Source: Gordius sp. MW1 (lineage: Eukaryota; Nematomorpha; Gordioida; Gordea; Gordiidae). From it: a stretch of 64,000 nt of DNA. Numbering within the stretch: position 1 is the stretch's first letter; each line of letters begins with the position of its first letter. Under the pieces are notes generated by a model, which saw nothing but the letters and a program-made list of their open reading frames with translations, ran no database searches and was not told the origin of the DNA. Where the stretch lies: positions 15,438,168-15,502,167 of the forward strand of contig OZ038531.1 in NCBI GenBank assembly GCA_964036665.1, read 5' to 3'. Shown here one piece after another: positions 34,801-49,500 of this stretch. The position numbers and the translations under genes were made by a program.

Positions 34801-35847
34801 TGATCCGTGGATAGAAATCGTGTTGGATTTAACGATTTCCATTGTGATCTTTAATTATGAAAAATCTTTTAATTTAATGTATTGACTTTTTCTATTTAAT
34901 CATATCTGTAATTATTCCATGTTTTTTAAGACTAATTTTATGCTAAAAATATTTATTCATTTCTTGAAAAATTATAAAAATACGGCCTAAGCTCGCTGAG
35001 CAATTAGTTTATGGAAAGTCGAACGTTAATCGCTAATATAAATATTCCATAAACCGTTAAACATTGACTCCCATAAATCTATGATTTATAAACAAAAACA
35101 TATAGTGAAAAAATCAAAAGATTGCAACAAAATTATCATAATTTCTGTAACATCCTATAAAAAACACATTTTTTGGAGAAAATATCATAAACTTGTTGTT
35201 TTTTGCTCTAAATTGTTGTTATCATTAATGCATAATCACTTTCAGTTTTAAGATATTAACCAAACTTATTATAAAATTTTTTTAACACTGATGGGAAAGA
35301 TAAATCTTATATGAATTTAACGTCACTTAAATGAAATTTTATACTTTTGATGATATATTTCATGTGTGTAATTTAAGTGTCTATATAAAAATGAAGTCTT
35401 ATTTCTTTGATCTCTGCCACCATTGACCAGAATGATTGATTGATTAATTAATTAATAAAATAATTAATTTGAGCTGGTGCCAAATGACAAGTGTAAAAAA
35501 TTCTCGACGAAGTTTTATTTTAGCAAAATAAATTTTAAAATATATGATGAATTAAATTTATTTTTTGACTGGATAGCTAAAAAATAAAATTGTATAAGTT
35601 TTAGCTCTTAAATTTATGAAATTATAGGTTTTTCACGGGTTATAAAAATATATTTTTTCTAATTTAGTGATTAATTTATGTAAGCATGTAACATGACTAT
35701 ATAACAACCTTTACAAGCTTCTATAAAAATTTCTGAATAGGGCAATACATCTTTTCTGCTCAAAACGTTAAAATTTTTTTGAAATACCTCAATTTTAAAC
35801 AAGCAATCACGTTTTGGGATAAGGTTGTAAAATTATCTATATTAGAT
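31896..35847. other. Intergenic DNA, 4 kb
   Basis: No gene is recognised on either strand. Frames at 31955-32371 have no domain. GC-rich patches at about 32772-32845 (GCCCGACCCGAGCCCG) and 33224-33290 (GATCGGGCCGGGCTAGGGCC) could be the two ends of a 0.5 kb TIR element, but I could not align them convincingly. The rest is AT-rich. Confidence 0.4.
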
Positions 35848-36011
35848 CATGGGCGTGGGCAGCAGTGGAATTAGAGGGAGGCAAAGGCAATAATGTTTTA
35901 GGGAAGGGCAAAATGAACATTTTTAAAAGTTTAGCCATAATTTTAATAAATTTCAATGGATTTAGACAGGGAATCCGCCCTTCCCTACCCCTCCCCCTGG
36001 TTACGCCCATG
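35848..36011. mobile_element. hAT-type MITE (CATGGGCG family)
   Basis: Ends CATGGGCGTGGGCAG and CTGGTTACGCCCATG; 164 bp; flanking 8-mers TATTAGAT and CATTAAAT (two mismatches). Internal GGCAAA/CCCTTCCCTACCCC blocks match other family members. Confidence 0.75.
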
Positions 36012-37579
36012 CATTAAATCTTAGTTTTACTAATTTATTATTTATTTAGAAATTTAAATATTTACATTTTACAACTTATAATATATAAATGGATAAGCAG
36101 GATTTAATCTGTGTAAGTTTCTTCGAAACAATTCTGATATCTATTTTATGTAACTTGATACCTGACAGTTTAGAATATAACAAATTGCTAGTCATTAGTA
36201 TTCAGAAAGCTCAATCTTAATACCGGGATTCAAATCTCTCCTATTTTTCAAATATCTATCGCGTATTTTATTCGAATAGGTTGTATTTTTAAAGAAAGTT
36301 AAGTTAATACGACTATTAGTCTTCCACATGGCTTTATTGATTGCATTTTTATTTAGAAAAATCTTAAATAGACAACATCTTAATCTACTCCACAATCATT
36401 TTCCAATATCCAATCTAAATTGTAATTTCTTGCCAGTGAATCGCACGATTATACTGATTTCCATTGCAATTTTTCGCTAATTCTAGCTTGGGTATATAAT
36501 TTGTATGCGAATTTTAAATTATTAATTTGTTATTTAGTCTTTTTTATATGCGTTTTTTTTATCTTTTCTTAACAAATTTAAGTAAATTTATTTTTGTATA
36601 TTCAAAATGAAAAAATATTACTTAAGCTATATTAAGATTTATTTAGTTAACTCTTTTTCGCTATAAATTCTTTAAATTTAAATGATTCCAAAATCCAATT
36701 CCTTTTAAACTCTAAAATCAGTTGTGTACATGTTCTAAAGCTTTTTATTTCTTACTCTCAAGTATGATATTTTACTCTCTAAAAATTTCACAAATGAATA
36801 TAGAGCCTTATAAAATATTAATAGAAGTGCAATTTAGACCTAATTGTGATAACTATGTAATGGAAAAACTTCTAAAAAATATTTTAGTTGTTAAATTATT
36901 AATATAAATTGTGGGTTTTTAAGTGTATTTTTTTCGAATTGTTTAAAGCCATAAAAACGTTAAGACTACCCCCACAGACTATACTAAGCTCCCTTTTTTA
37001 CTTTAAAAAGCATCCAAAAACCATGTTCGAATATTTATCTCTTAAGTGTATGAACAATTAAATGGGGCTAATTGATTTTTTCCCGTAATTGGAATTTATT
37101 TCGTTATCTTGGTGAGTAGAAGAAAGTAGTTATGTATTTATATTTTAAATCATCAAAGCATGTAAGAAGTGAACATACATGTATATTAATTTTTAATAAA
37201 ATGGCTTGTGTATAAACTTATTGGCATAGAAGATCGATTTTCTCACACTACGATGCACGTAGATTAAAAAATCAACAAAGTTTTTTTCAAAAGTAGCAGA
37301 TTGTTTTAATCCACTCAAATTCCTTGTCACGTTAAAACCTTCTGCTGCCATCGCAATTTTCCAATTTTGCCCTTTAATAAGTGTTAAGAACTTAATTAAA
37401 ACCTTACAACGCGTCAATTATATAACTTTATGAGAATGGATTAAGGCTTAGCCAATAAATGCGATCTAATTAAAAACATATCAAAACTATATAACTTACT
37501 AAATATAGATTTTACCAGCTAAAACTATTTAGTCTGCAAAATCTGCTTTATAGATACGGTTCGACCATAACGAAAAAAT
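36012..37579. other. Upstream region of the GPCR gene
   Basis: AT-rich with no supported exon. Short frames on both strands (for example 36195-36395 and 37193-37417, - strand) lack recognisable domains. No promoter motif is strong enough to call. Confidence 0.4.
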
Positions 37580-40500
37580 ATGAAGTTTAACCTCAATCCT
37601 CTGCTTTACAACGAAGATTTTTCGGATTACGATAATTTTTTCCACTTGCCCAAGCTGAAGAAATTACAAGATCCATTAACATTTTTACCGGACATAACAT
37701 ATAACAACGTTTCAACAACTCTAAAATCAATCCATCACACGGGAGCAGAGGATTATTATTACGAATACGACTACGATGAATCCATATCCAAAGTTAACCT
37801 AGTGGAAGTTTTACCTGTCGCTATCGTTTATACCCTCACCTTTTTGGTTGGATTGGTTGGAAACGTTTTAGTCATTTTTTCCGTGACCAAATTTCACAAA
37901 ATGCGCAACGTTACCAACATATTTTTGACCAGCTTAGCCTCTGCCGACCTCCTACTCATCCTCATCTGTGTTCCCATCAAGGTAATTAAACTAGAGGATC
38001 ATTAAGTCTTTCTCGTTAAATTTAAAGCTTTTACCGGTAAAATGTTAGCCATAAAAGGTTAAGTACAATTTAGGCATGGGCGTAGCCAAGGGGGGGGGGG
38101 GAGGCAGGGACGGGCGGTTGACCCCCTCTACAAAAAATTTGTTAAAATTTATTAAAATTATGGCTAAAATTGCGAAAAATGACCATCTTACCCCTCCCTA
38201 AATCATGATCGCCCTCCTCTAATTTCAATGCTGGCTACACCCAGAATTACGACTATTTATAAATAATTTTTTTTTCGAAAGTTCTATAATAAAGCAAAAA
38301 TTTTTAATCATCACGCGTTTCGCTCGATTCTGCATTAACTAATCATACATCGAGATTGAAGTATTTTGATATTTTTACTAAAATTGTTTATTTCTGCTTA
38401 TGTTAATTATCATTTAATAATGAGTTCATGTTTTGTTCATATTTCTGTATTAATAAAACAGCTAATAACGCATAATTAAGCAAACGTATAAAAAATTTTA
38501 ATGCTAATATATAATAAACGTCAAGGCCGTAAATTATTGCCACAATATATTATCGTTTGCGTTAATGAAATTATTACTAGCTCCTTTGTACTTAATTTGA
38601 AAAGTATGTTAAATCAATTAGACAATTTTTTTTTATTTTAAAGAAAGTTTTTTGTTTATTTAATATTTATAAATCGAATTATAAACAAAAGTTAGTGGAG
38701 CGATTCCTGGTTTTTTGAAAATGTGTGGGATCATCACTTATTTACTATCTATATTTGTATTTAATTTTATTTCTAGCTCACGAATTTGTATTCTCAAGAG
38801 TATTCAGGCCTTATTATAGTAATCCAATAATACGTAATTATAAATAAAGTATAGTTAGACCAAATGGCTAAAATTATTTTTAATAATAAATAGTATGTGG
38901 AGTAAGGGGCTAAAATAGCCATAAAAAGCCCCTAAATTTAAAAAGAATCATATTTTTTGACGAAATAAATTTTCAGGTCAATTTCTAAATAGGAAAAAAG
39001 AGAAAATGTTTTTTTTATAGTTTTCAGATTTGAGCTTTAAAATAAAATTCCTAAAGTTTTTTGCCTCAAGAGCCATTTTTAAGGAATAGAATAGCCAATA
39101 TTTTTTTACAATTCATGTGCCACATATTTTGTCAACTTAAATCAATGAAAAAATTGTTTTAATATGGAAATCAACGTACCCAAATTGATTATAGTTATTT
39201 CCCAATATTATATGATGGATTTAATATAGGAATAAGTCTTTAAATACTTTATCAATGTATAATTTTAAATTTCTCTACAAGTTCACTGTAAAAAAATGTT
39301 TAACCTACTTGTTATTTGTCTTTTTAAATAAATAATAATAAATTTTTAATTAAGTTTTTTAGTTTTTTTATATAAGATTTTACTCATTTTATCTGTATAT
39401 AAGAGTGGGTTTCAATACGTTGTTAAAATATATTAATTACGGATAATTTGTCGGTTACTAATAATATTGCTTACCAATAAGTAAAAGCTTAACATAGTGA
39501 TTAATGACCTTTTATTTTATTAATTGATGAATATGAGCTAGTGTCGTTTAATTATGTCCATGACACTAACCAGATATATGGTTATTAAAATAATTTCAAT
39601 CATGGGCGTAGCCAGGATTGGATTTAGAAGGGAGGGGCAAAATCATAATTTAGAAATTTTAGTCATAATTATATTGAATTTCGGAAATTTTTTGAATTTA
39701 GAGGGGGGCAGCCGCCCCTCCCTGCCACCCCCTGGCTACGCCTGTGATTTCAATGTTATAATATATCCACATATTTAGTATATGAACTTTCCTTCCTCCC
39801 GAATTTTTTACCTCATTTTTTGGTCTAGGCTAGATCAAGTTTTATTGCTTTTAAGATCATTTCGAAATTCTTAAAACGATTTTATTATGTTGCTAATTTT
39901 AATAATTATTTTGTTGCAATCGGAATGATTAGCGAATTGCGGGTGCAAAAAATTGCCACGATATTTCTTAAAAATTTTGAAGTTTATAATTGAAAGATCT
40001 TTTGTCATAAATGTATAAGGAAGCATATTGAAATGTGACGCACGTAAATATGTCTCAATTAAGCATTAAATCTTTAGCAAAGTTTTGGTCTGAAATTTAT
40101 TAAAGCTATGGTCACCTTTTAAATAAAGTATAATTTTACAGGAAAATCAAAATTACAACGCAATAGTTAAAATTTTATGTTAAAATTTAGTATTTAATCC
40201 AATTCACAAAGACAGCAAAACCTTACTTAAAAGAGTAAAAAAGGTTTTTATAATTGTCTCTTTATTAAGATATAATTATTTTTGTCATTGTATAATTAAA
40301 AAGGATCTGTATTGATTTATAAGGCTCAGATTTTTTAAAGATTTATTAAAAATTTGATGTATCTACAGTTTTTCTAAGGACTTAGAAGATATATAAATAA
40401 TACCAAGCTCTTTATATTTTGTATATTAAAATTTTAGGTTTTGACTTAATTTTTAACACATCTAAACAATATCAAACCTCGTATTAAAATAAATATTAAA

Positions 40501-43500
40501 TTTTAGCCCTAATTCCTAAAAAAAAGATGTTCGACACAAATAAAAACAAAATATCAACTTGCACAAAACCCTGCAAAATTTCATTCCATCGGCCCATGCC
40601 CGTTACGATTTTTTTAAAAATTGTCCGAGCCTAACCCGGGCCCTAAGACAAGTCTAACATAAATGGAGAATACATTTATAGGGGGGGGGGGGCAAGATGG
40701 GAAAGAGCGGGGATTTGAAAAGTATCGTAAAGTGTCTGCCATAGTGGTAAGTTAATTAAATATATTTAAAGGGTTTATTGGCCAAATTTTGCTTCGGAAT
40801 GGGGTTTAGTTACGGGTCGGATTCTCATCAGAACTTAAGTTCATGTAGTATATGTGTGTCAGAGCTCTGTTAAAATTCCATAAAAGGACTTTTACCCAGA
40901 TGAAAGATACAAATATTTATTGTTCCAATTCCAAGTAGATTTAATAAAGTAATAAAAGAAGGTTTTTTAATCGATTGGTATGCTATCTTTTGAGTTAAGT
41001 CGAAAAAAGGCTTAATAAGCTACCTGCCTTGCTATTTTTAAGGTATATCGAATTCAGCTTTTTTGACTGAGATATATATATGTTTTAAACATCCAAAATT
41101 CTTTTATATAATCTCCGTGAAAAACATTTTGAATGCGATTTTAAATTTAGACTTCAAAAAATTTAAATTTAACTATTTTGCCCGATTCAAATACACCTTG
41201 GAGGCACACATCTTTTGTAGAAATGTGTATGAATTGATAATATAGTGCAAATTAAATAATAATTAGTTAGTATGAATGAAGCCTATTAAGTTCACGCAAC
41301 ATGCATATTGTATGTTCCTTCTCCTATTTTATTGATTTTGGCGATAATTTAATAATAAATTAATTTGATATCGAAGTGTTAAATTTGAGCACACTGATGA
41401 TTTAGATTTAATGTAAAGTTTACTTGGAGTTTTAGAAGCCCACTTTGAAGTATTATTGTGAATCTAGCGAAGCCTAACATGTTATTTTATTCTGCTTAAT
41501 TATTTATATTTATTTAGCCAGAATATTCATTAGCAGACTTGTAAGTTATTAAAAATGTATATTCATGTATGAATAATTAACAATATTGCTAGTTTTTTAA
41601 AGCTTTACTCTATTTCTCACGGCTTTGTGAACATGTCGAGGATGGTAATAAATTATCTAATTTTGAACAAAGAATGGTCGTTTCATAAATAATCTGAAAC
41701 CTATATATACAAAGGATGAATATTAAGAGGCCCTAATTAAAAGCTGTAAATCCTAAATAATAGGTTTTTGTAAGTAATTTGCTTAATTTCTTTTTTTTCT
41801 GTTTTCTTTCACATTCTAATTACTTTTGCTATCCTTATAAATTAATAGTATCAAATTAATCCTTAAAAGTAACAAATATAACAAAATATTAATCTTAATG
41901 CAAAGGTGGGTAAAAGATATAATCAATTAAGCCAAGTTTCACAGGCTGATTACGCCTACACGTATTCTTCAAAAACAATAATTTATATAATAGATGGTTG
42001 AATAAAAAGTTGGAATAAATAATTTTAAATTTTGGGCAAATTAAAATGTGCCGAAATGTGATAAAAACGTATTGGGTGGATATGTGAGCACTATTGTAAT
42101 CTTCAAATATTTTATTAAAATTGCTAAAGTTTTTACAAATTAATTATCACTGTTCTACCCCTAAATTTTGGCTGCATATGTTGGTAAAAGATTATAAATA
42201 GTATAGTATATCTATATATAGATGATTCTATTAAAATATAGATTAATGCTAGAGAGACATGGGCGTAGTCAGGAGGGGCAGGGAGGGGCTGCTGCCCCCC
42301 TCAAAATTCAAAAATTTGTTGAAATTTATTAATATTGGCTAATTTTTCAAAAAATGATCATTTTGCCTCTCCCTAAGTCATTATTGCCTCCCTCTAATTC
42401 CAATGCAGCCTAACGTGCAGAGAGATAAAAAGTTCTTATTGTTAAAACTTAAAAGCAACTAAATAATACTCTCGAATAATAAATTTATTCTACTTTTTGG
42501 CCCATCCCAATAAGATTAAATATTTAATTATAAAAAATCTTTAGTATTTAATTTTGAAAAGCATAAAGTGCGTCATTTCTATATTTATCATCCGGCAAGC
42601 TCCAGACAACCATAATATTAATTAGCCGACCATTTTCAATTAATATATAATAAAAACTCGGGCCTTCGGCCCTCTTGGGAAGGGGGAGAAGGGAAGGGAA
42701 GAGGGGAAGGGAAGGGGGGACGACTCATCTGTACTTCGTATAAATGTATCATATTTGCTATGCAATTTATGGGCGAGAAAGGTGGGAAGGGGCGAGAATG
42801 CCTATAGGGGGCCTAATGATTAATTAATTATTTATACAAATTTTCCATTATAGGCAAAATGTAATAAAGGCAAAATGTAATATAGGCAAGGGTTAGGGTT
42901 AGATTTAGTGTTTGCATCTAGTTGCGTATTACATTAGTTTTTATGGCCTTTAGTGATTATGGGTCTAACAAACATTATATTATAAAACAACACAATGTTA
43001 AGAATTTGCAGAATTGTTGGGAGAAATTTTTTGTTGAATTTGAACAATTTTTAATTAAAAAAATCAAAAATTTGGCCAATGGTCACTTTTTCTCTATTGG
43101 TCAGTACCAACAGATACTCTATAAGTCAATGATAGCCAAAAAAACGGAAAAAAAATTTGATGCTCACTTTGGCCAATGGTCATTTTTTTCCATTGGTCAG
43201 CAGCCAGCACACGGTAAAAGTGGATATAAATTCATAAGAGTAAAAAAAACGAAAAAAAAATTTTCGAATCACATTTTGGCCAATGGTCATTTTTTTCCAT
43301 TGGTCAGCAGCCAGGACACGGTAAAAGTGGATATAAATTCATAGTCAAAAAAAAAAACGAAAAAAAGTTTTCGAATCACATTTTGGCCAATGGTCATTTT
43401 ATTCCATTGGTCAGCAGCCAGCGGACGACCAAAAAGTCATAATAGCAATGGTAGGAACAGGAACAATCATAATAGTAAAAAAAAACGAAAAAAATAATTT

Positions 43501-46500
43501 CGATTCACATTTTGGCCAATGGTCATTTTTTCAATCGGTCAGGAGCCAGCGGACGGCCAAAAAGTCATAATAGCAATGGTAGTAACAGGAACAATCATAA
43601 TAGTCAAAAAAAAACGAAATAATAAACTCGGATTCACATTTTGGCCAATGGTCATTTTTTTCATTGGTCAGCGGCCAACGGACGGCCAAAAAGTCTTATT
43701 ATCAATGATAGTAACAAGAACAATCATAAGAGTCAAAAAAACTCCGGGATTCTAACCCACTAGTTAAATTGCATAGCAATTAAAAGTAAACAACTTTTAT
43801 TTATGATTATTATATAACATTGGTCAGCAGCCAGCGGACGGCCAAAAAGTCATAATAGCAATGGTAGAAACAGGAACAATCATAATAGTCAAAAAAAAAA
43901 CGAAAAAAATAATTTCGATTCACATTTTGGCCAATGGTCATTTTTTTCATTGGTCAGCAGCCAGCGGACGGCCAAAAATTCTTATTATCAATGATAGTAA
44001 CAAGAAATCATAAGAGTCAAAAAAACTCCGGGATTCTAACCCCAAAACTAGTTAAATTGCATAGCAATTAAAAAGTAAACAACTTTTATCTATGTTTATT
44101 ATATAACTAGTTAAATTGCATAGCATTAAAAGTAAACAACTTTTATCTATGTTTATTATATAACAAAAACTAGTTAAATTGCATAGCAATTAAAAGTAAA
44201 CAACTTTTATTTATGTTTATTATATAACTAGTTAAATTGCATAGCAATTAAAAGTAAACAACTTTTATTTATGTTTATTATATAATAGATAATTTAACAA
44301 ATCTTATATATAACACACCGAGGGAGATAGAGATGAGGGGTGGGGCACCTCTTATGCATTAATTTAAAAAATAACACAGCGAGGGAGATAGAGATGAGGG
44401 GTGGGGCACCTCTTTCTCGTGCATTAATTTAAAAAATCGATGACCTAATATACCCAATGCAAATAGATAGGGATGGACGGACGGACGGACAGACGGACGG
44501 ACTTATTGAGAACGATAAGATGAAATAGATTATTGTAAAAGGTACCCTAACTTAACAATATTATTGAATCAATTTCGTTGCTCCGTGTGAAATAGTAGTG
44601 GCATTTTTCCAGTTTGGAGTCGTTTATATTCAACAGCTTTACTCAATATTTACTAGGGAGAACGGAAATAAGTCTTAGTTAATTTGGCTTTGACATACTT
44701 AATTCACGATACGTTATTTGAATTAAATATAAACTAGTACTATTAATTCGTTTAGTCGCTAATTCCCTCGAGAGAAAGCATTTAATCAGGGCAGGATTAG
44801 TGCAGATTTCTTTATCAAAATTTTTTGACTTTTCCTCGTAGTTGGTTAAGTTAACCAATTTCGACCTTAAACATTCCTGAAATATATGTGATAATTTATT
44901 CTACCTCATCGATATTGTTACTTTGGTGTGCATGTTTGCTACTTGTCATCCTTTACAAGAAAAATTGTTGTAGTATAGAAGTTTATAAGTACATTTATAA
45001 TAAATTTATACAAATTGAATGAAGCTTTATTATTTTTTCAAAATAGTTGAGTATTGTTTTATATAATGGAGTGAAGGTAATTTTGGCTTAGAGGTTCTCT
45101 AATAAAAACTATGGAGGGAATTGATTTTTAATCAGTATATCTATTTTTGTCCCAAATTAATATAAAAAATTATTATCTTTCGAAGTACATATCATAAAAT
45201 AAAGTTGTCTATAATTGATCAAAATCCTCTTTTGGTCGAATGATGAATTATCAATTTACTGCTTAAAAATCTTTTTACATTTCATTTCACAAATTGAGTT
45301 TCAAAAAATATAGAAATTTTAAAACTCCACCCGGGCAGTTATAATTCTGTACAGGAGATAGAGTAGCTCTTTGTTTTTTCATTACCTTTTTATAGTGCTA
45401 CATATTTTACTAACTTAATGAAAAGATGCCCTATAATAGAAAATATGCGATTTTTTTAACTTTTTACAAAAAAAATGCACTAAGATGCTCATGCCTTAAA
45501 AGATTAATCTTACTCTTTCACAGATTAAAATAAGATTAAAGAATAATAATAACTAAATTTTATCTTGCAATCATTAAAATTGCTTGTCATTGTTCTTTGA
45601 GAGCTTAGCACTAACCTAACCACTCACCGACTTGCACTCATTTTTTTATACAATTAATTCATTAAAATTTTAAAATTATGTAGTAGTAAAATAAACAACC
45701 TTTTGTAAAATAAAATTTGTTTAAAAATATTACCCAAAATTATGTTTATTGAAAGTTTACTGAAGGCTATTAACCTCCTCCCCTCCAAAAAAACATTTTT
45801 CTATGTAATTTTTATTTTCATTTTTTTCAAGCACAAAATTTTTTATCTGCATAAAATCCAAACATAAACTCAATTATTTTCTTTTATGTTTTATTTTAAA
45901 GCCACTTACAATAAAATAAAAAATACTAAAACTAGTAATAAGTTTGTTTATACACAAAGTTTTATTATATTATAATACGAAGCAGTCACTCCAAATCGAT
46001 TCGAGCCTCACTTGACCTTAGAAATTATGAATTTTGGGTCGCGTTTAGTTTTTATATAAATAAAACTTTAAAATAATATGCCTTGCAAAAGATGCGTATT
46101 TTAAAAATATGTTTTAAAGCACGATTAATCAATGTCTTAACATGTAAAAAAATTTTGCTCGGTGGCAAAAATTATTTATATTTAAATTAATAATAGTTTC
46201 GATAATACATAATTTTGAGTTAGGTGAGGGCTGTGGACACGAGCGGCCAGGGGGTGCAGTTCAATGCAAAAACTTTGAAAAATTAAAAAAAATTATGTTC
46301 TGCCCCCCTCAAATTGAACTTTTAAACGTTTTGTCCCCCTCCTAATCCAAAACCTGGCTACGCCCATGGTTGTGGATCTTGCTTTTTCGAGGATCGGGAC
46401 TTAATTAATAAGGAAATCGGGCCCAATTTGATGGACAGCGATTATTCTTGTCTGTGTTTATGTGTTGAACATTAAAATAAATCCATTTTGTATAACCTTA

Positions 46501-49500
46501 TTTAATTTGAACCAAATACACCGTAAAATGTGTAATTTTATACACATTTGATCCTCAGCTCTGCAATACCCAGCTTAACTGTTCAGCGAAGTTTTTTATT
46601 TCATTTATTTGTGTGATTTTGTCATTTTTACTTAAATGTGCCACGGTATTCAAGTAAATCTTAAGTGACATTGTTTGTTACTTTTTTTGCCAAATCATTA
46701 AATTTTAAGTTAAAGAGAGCCTAAGTTGGAGAACATTTTATCTCATGCTGTAGCCAGGCGTAAGCTAGATTGTTATGACTAATGTTTTTGATGTGGTTGT
46801 TTTTAGGGGATAAATATTTTAATATAGTATTAAATCATTTATTTTACTATGTACGACAATGGTGCATAAAACTAATACATTAATTATTATTAGCTCTATA
46901 TAATATACATTACATGGTTCAAGAGTCTAATTAAATATTCGAAATATAGGCTTCGTTTTATTAAGGGTAAATAAAAAAGAACTACTTCTTAACCTTATAT
47001 TTATGTATACATAATAATACTAAGTTTACTGGATTTAAAAGTATTTATGGGTAGAAGGTCATTCTATCAAATCTTTTGCACCCACTTCCATTTAAATCCT
47101 GGCAAACTTGTTTTTATTATAAAAACTAGTAAGACATTTATTTTATTAAAAACTCTTTTTATTATATTTTTATACTTCTACAAAGCTTATTGCCTTTATG
47201 TCATTCACTTGGAAGCTGGGAGCCTTTTTATGCAAATTCGTATACTACATGCAAAATGTCTCCGTTGTGTGTTCTGTCTTGACACTCACTTCTATGAGTT
47301 TAGAACGGTATCGATAATTTGATTTTTATTTATTATCTAATGTAATTTTCTCATTCGCCTAATTACGTTATAATATATATACTAAAGTTGAATATATTAA
47401 AAACGCAACAATTTCTGAATATTTATCGACCCGATAGGTATTATGCCATTAAGTATCCTCTAAAAGCCAAGATATTTTCCACCTTGTCACAAGCTAAATT
47501 AGTCATAACGATCGTATGGATAGTGTCATTCATTTTAGCAACGCCCATTCTTTTCGGAAGGGTAATCGTGATAATCTCAACTCGATTATCTAATTATTAT
47601 TCGATTCTATTATTTTTTTTATAATTATTTTATTTCATTCAGCAACACATTGAAGTGGGGGTTGTTAGAAAAGGTTATTGGTGCGTGCAGAATTGGTCCA
47701 AGAAATCTTACTCTATAGCATACGAAGTGTTCCAGCTGTCGCTCCTATTAATACTCCCCGTTATGGTCATGTTGTTCGCATATTGCAGCATTGCTCAGGA
47801 ACTCAGGAGCGTGCGCCTGCATAAGTTATCTCTTCAGCATTCCAAGTATGAAAAATATTTAACTTTATTCATCTTTGTTGCTAATATTGTCATCGTGTCA
47901 TAATAAACTTTTATCTTTCATATGGCAGTGGCTCAACTTCGAAATCTTCCGTAGTTGGTCAATTAAATAAAAAGAGCACAAGTGATGAAAAACAGGTACA
48001 TAAACAGGTAAATTGTGTTAGTTTTTAATTTGTATGTCTTTAAGTAAACTTTTTTTTTGAATAAAGTATAAAACTTCGTTTTAAGCTGTATAAGTATTTG
48101 GACATAACTATTATAGATTCTGATTTCTTCTGCATGTTATTTATTCAAAGATCTATGGGCGTCATTCATGTAAACATGGGCGTAGCCAAAAGGCGGGAGG
48201 GGCAGGAGGGGCGGCTGCCCCCCTCTTCCAAAAATTTGTTAAAATTTATTACAATTATCGCTAAAATTTCAAAAAATGATTATTTTTCCCCTCCTTAAAT
48301 TATTATTGCCCCCTCTGTTTCAGTGCTGGCTACGCCCATGCATATAAATACTATAAAAGGAAGTAGCAATTTAAAGGAATTGTCCTATATTTCTGCAAAT
48401 ACCCATCGCTTTTATCAATTTACAACCTGACTACGCCCATGGCCTTATATATCAATTGAATAACTAAGGTGCGTTATGTTACAATCAAAAAATTCAAACT
48501 TTTGACGTTTGAATGTACGTAAGGACATTATTTAATGAAGCCAATATAATAACCCTTAGTAATTAACACTATAAATAGGGAATTTGGGAAACCTAGGTTC
48601 AATGAGACTGAACAATTACCACAAATTGTTTTAAGGTATAATTGTTAGACCTTAAATTTAAAAATAAAATAACAAGTTAAGTGGCATTGCGTGGGGTTTA
48701 AATATATGACAATATATTTCCTTACTGAAATTTTTTAATCATACATATTATTGAAACACATCCAAAACTTAAAATTTCCATATTTGCATAAGGGGAAACT
48801 TAGAGAATTGAAGGAATGTGTATGTGATTAATGAACACCATAAATTTACCATAGGTAGACGTTTTCAAATTTTATATATTTTCTGAAAAATCTTTTTATT
48901 AACTCAATAATGCAGCTTCATAAAAGCCAAAAGCAGCAGCTGCCCCCATTTAAGTTATTTTTATACCTATATGTCATTTTCGTTTTCTCGAAACATAACA
49001 TTTGCCATTCCTATTTAAGGATCCGGCGGCGAATTAAACTTACTGCAAAGTTGAATGTTAGACTAAAATCTTTCCTTATTTATAAAAAATGCCATATGTA
49101 TTTATAATGAAATGATTACAGGTTATCCTCATGCTCGTTGTCATACTATGTATATACATTGTATGTTGGAGCCCTATACTTATCAATAACGTTTTGGCCG
49201 CGGTTGGCCTTATTCCAGAACTTCATATAGGTCATTGGAAATATGTTAGGCAAGCCTTTTACGTCACCTCTTACTTTAACAGTTGCATAAATCCTATCGT
49301 TTATGCCTTCGTTTCCAAAAATTTTCGGGAAAGTTTTAAAATATCAGTCTTGGCTTGCTTCAGGGGTAAAGCCTCGGCCCGTAGACACGTCTACAGCAAA
49401 AGATATTCTTGGTCTTCTAGGCATCAAAATACCTTTCAAACTAACAGGTTTAGAATTATAGATCTTAAAGCGTTATTTATTCCATTAAATTAAAAAGTGT

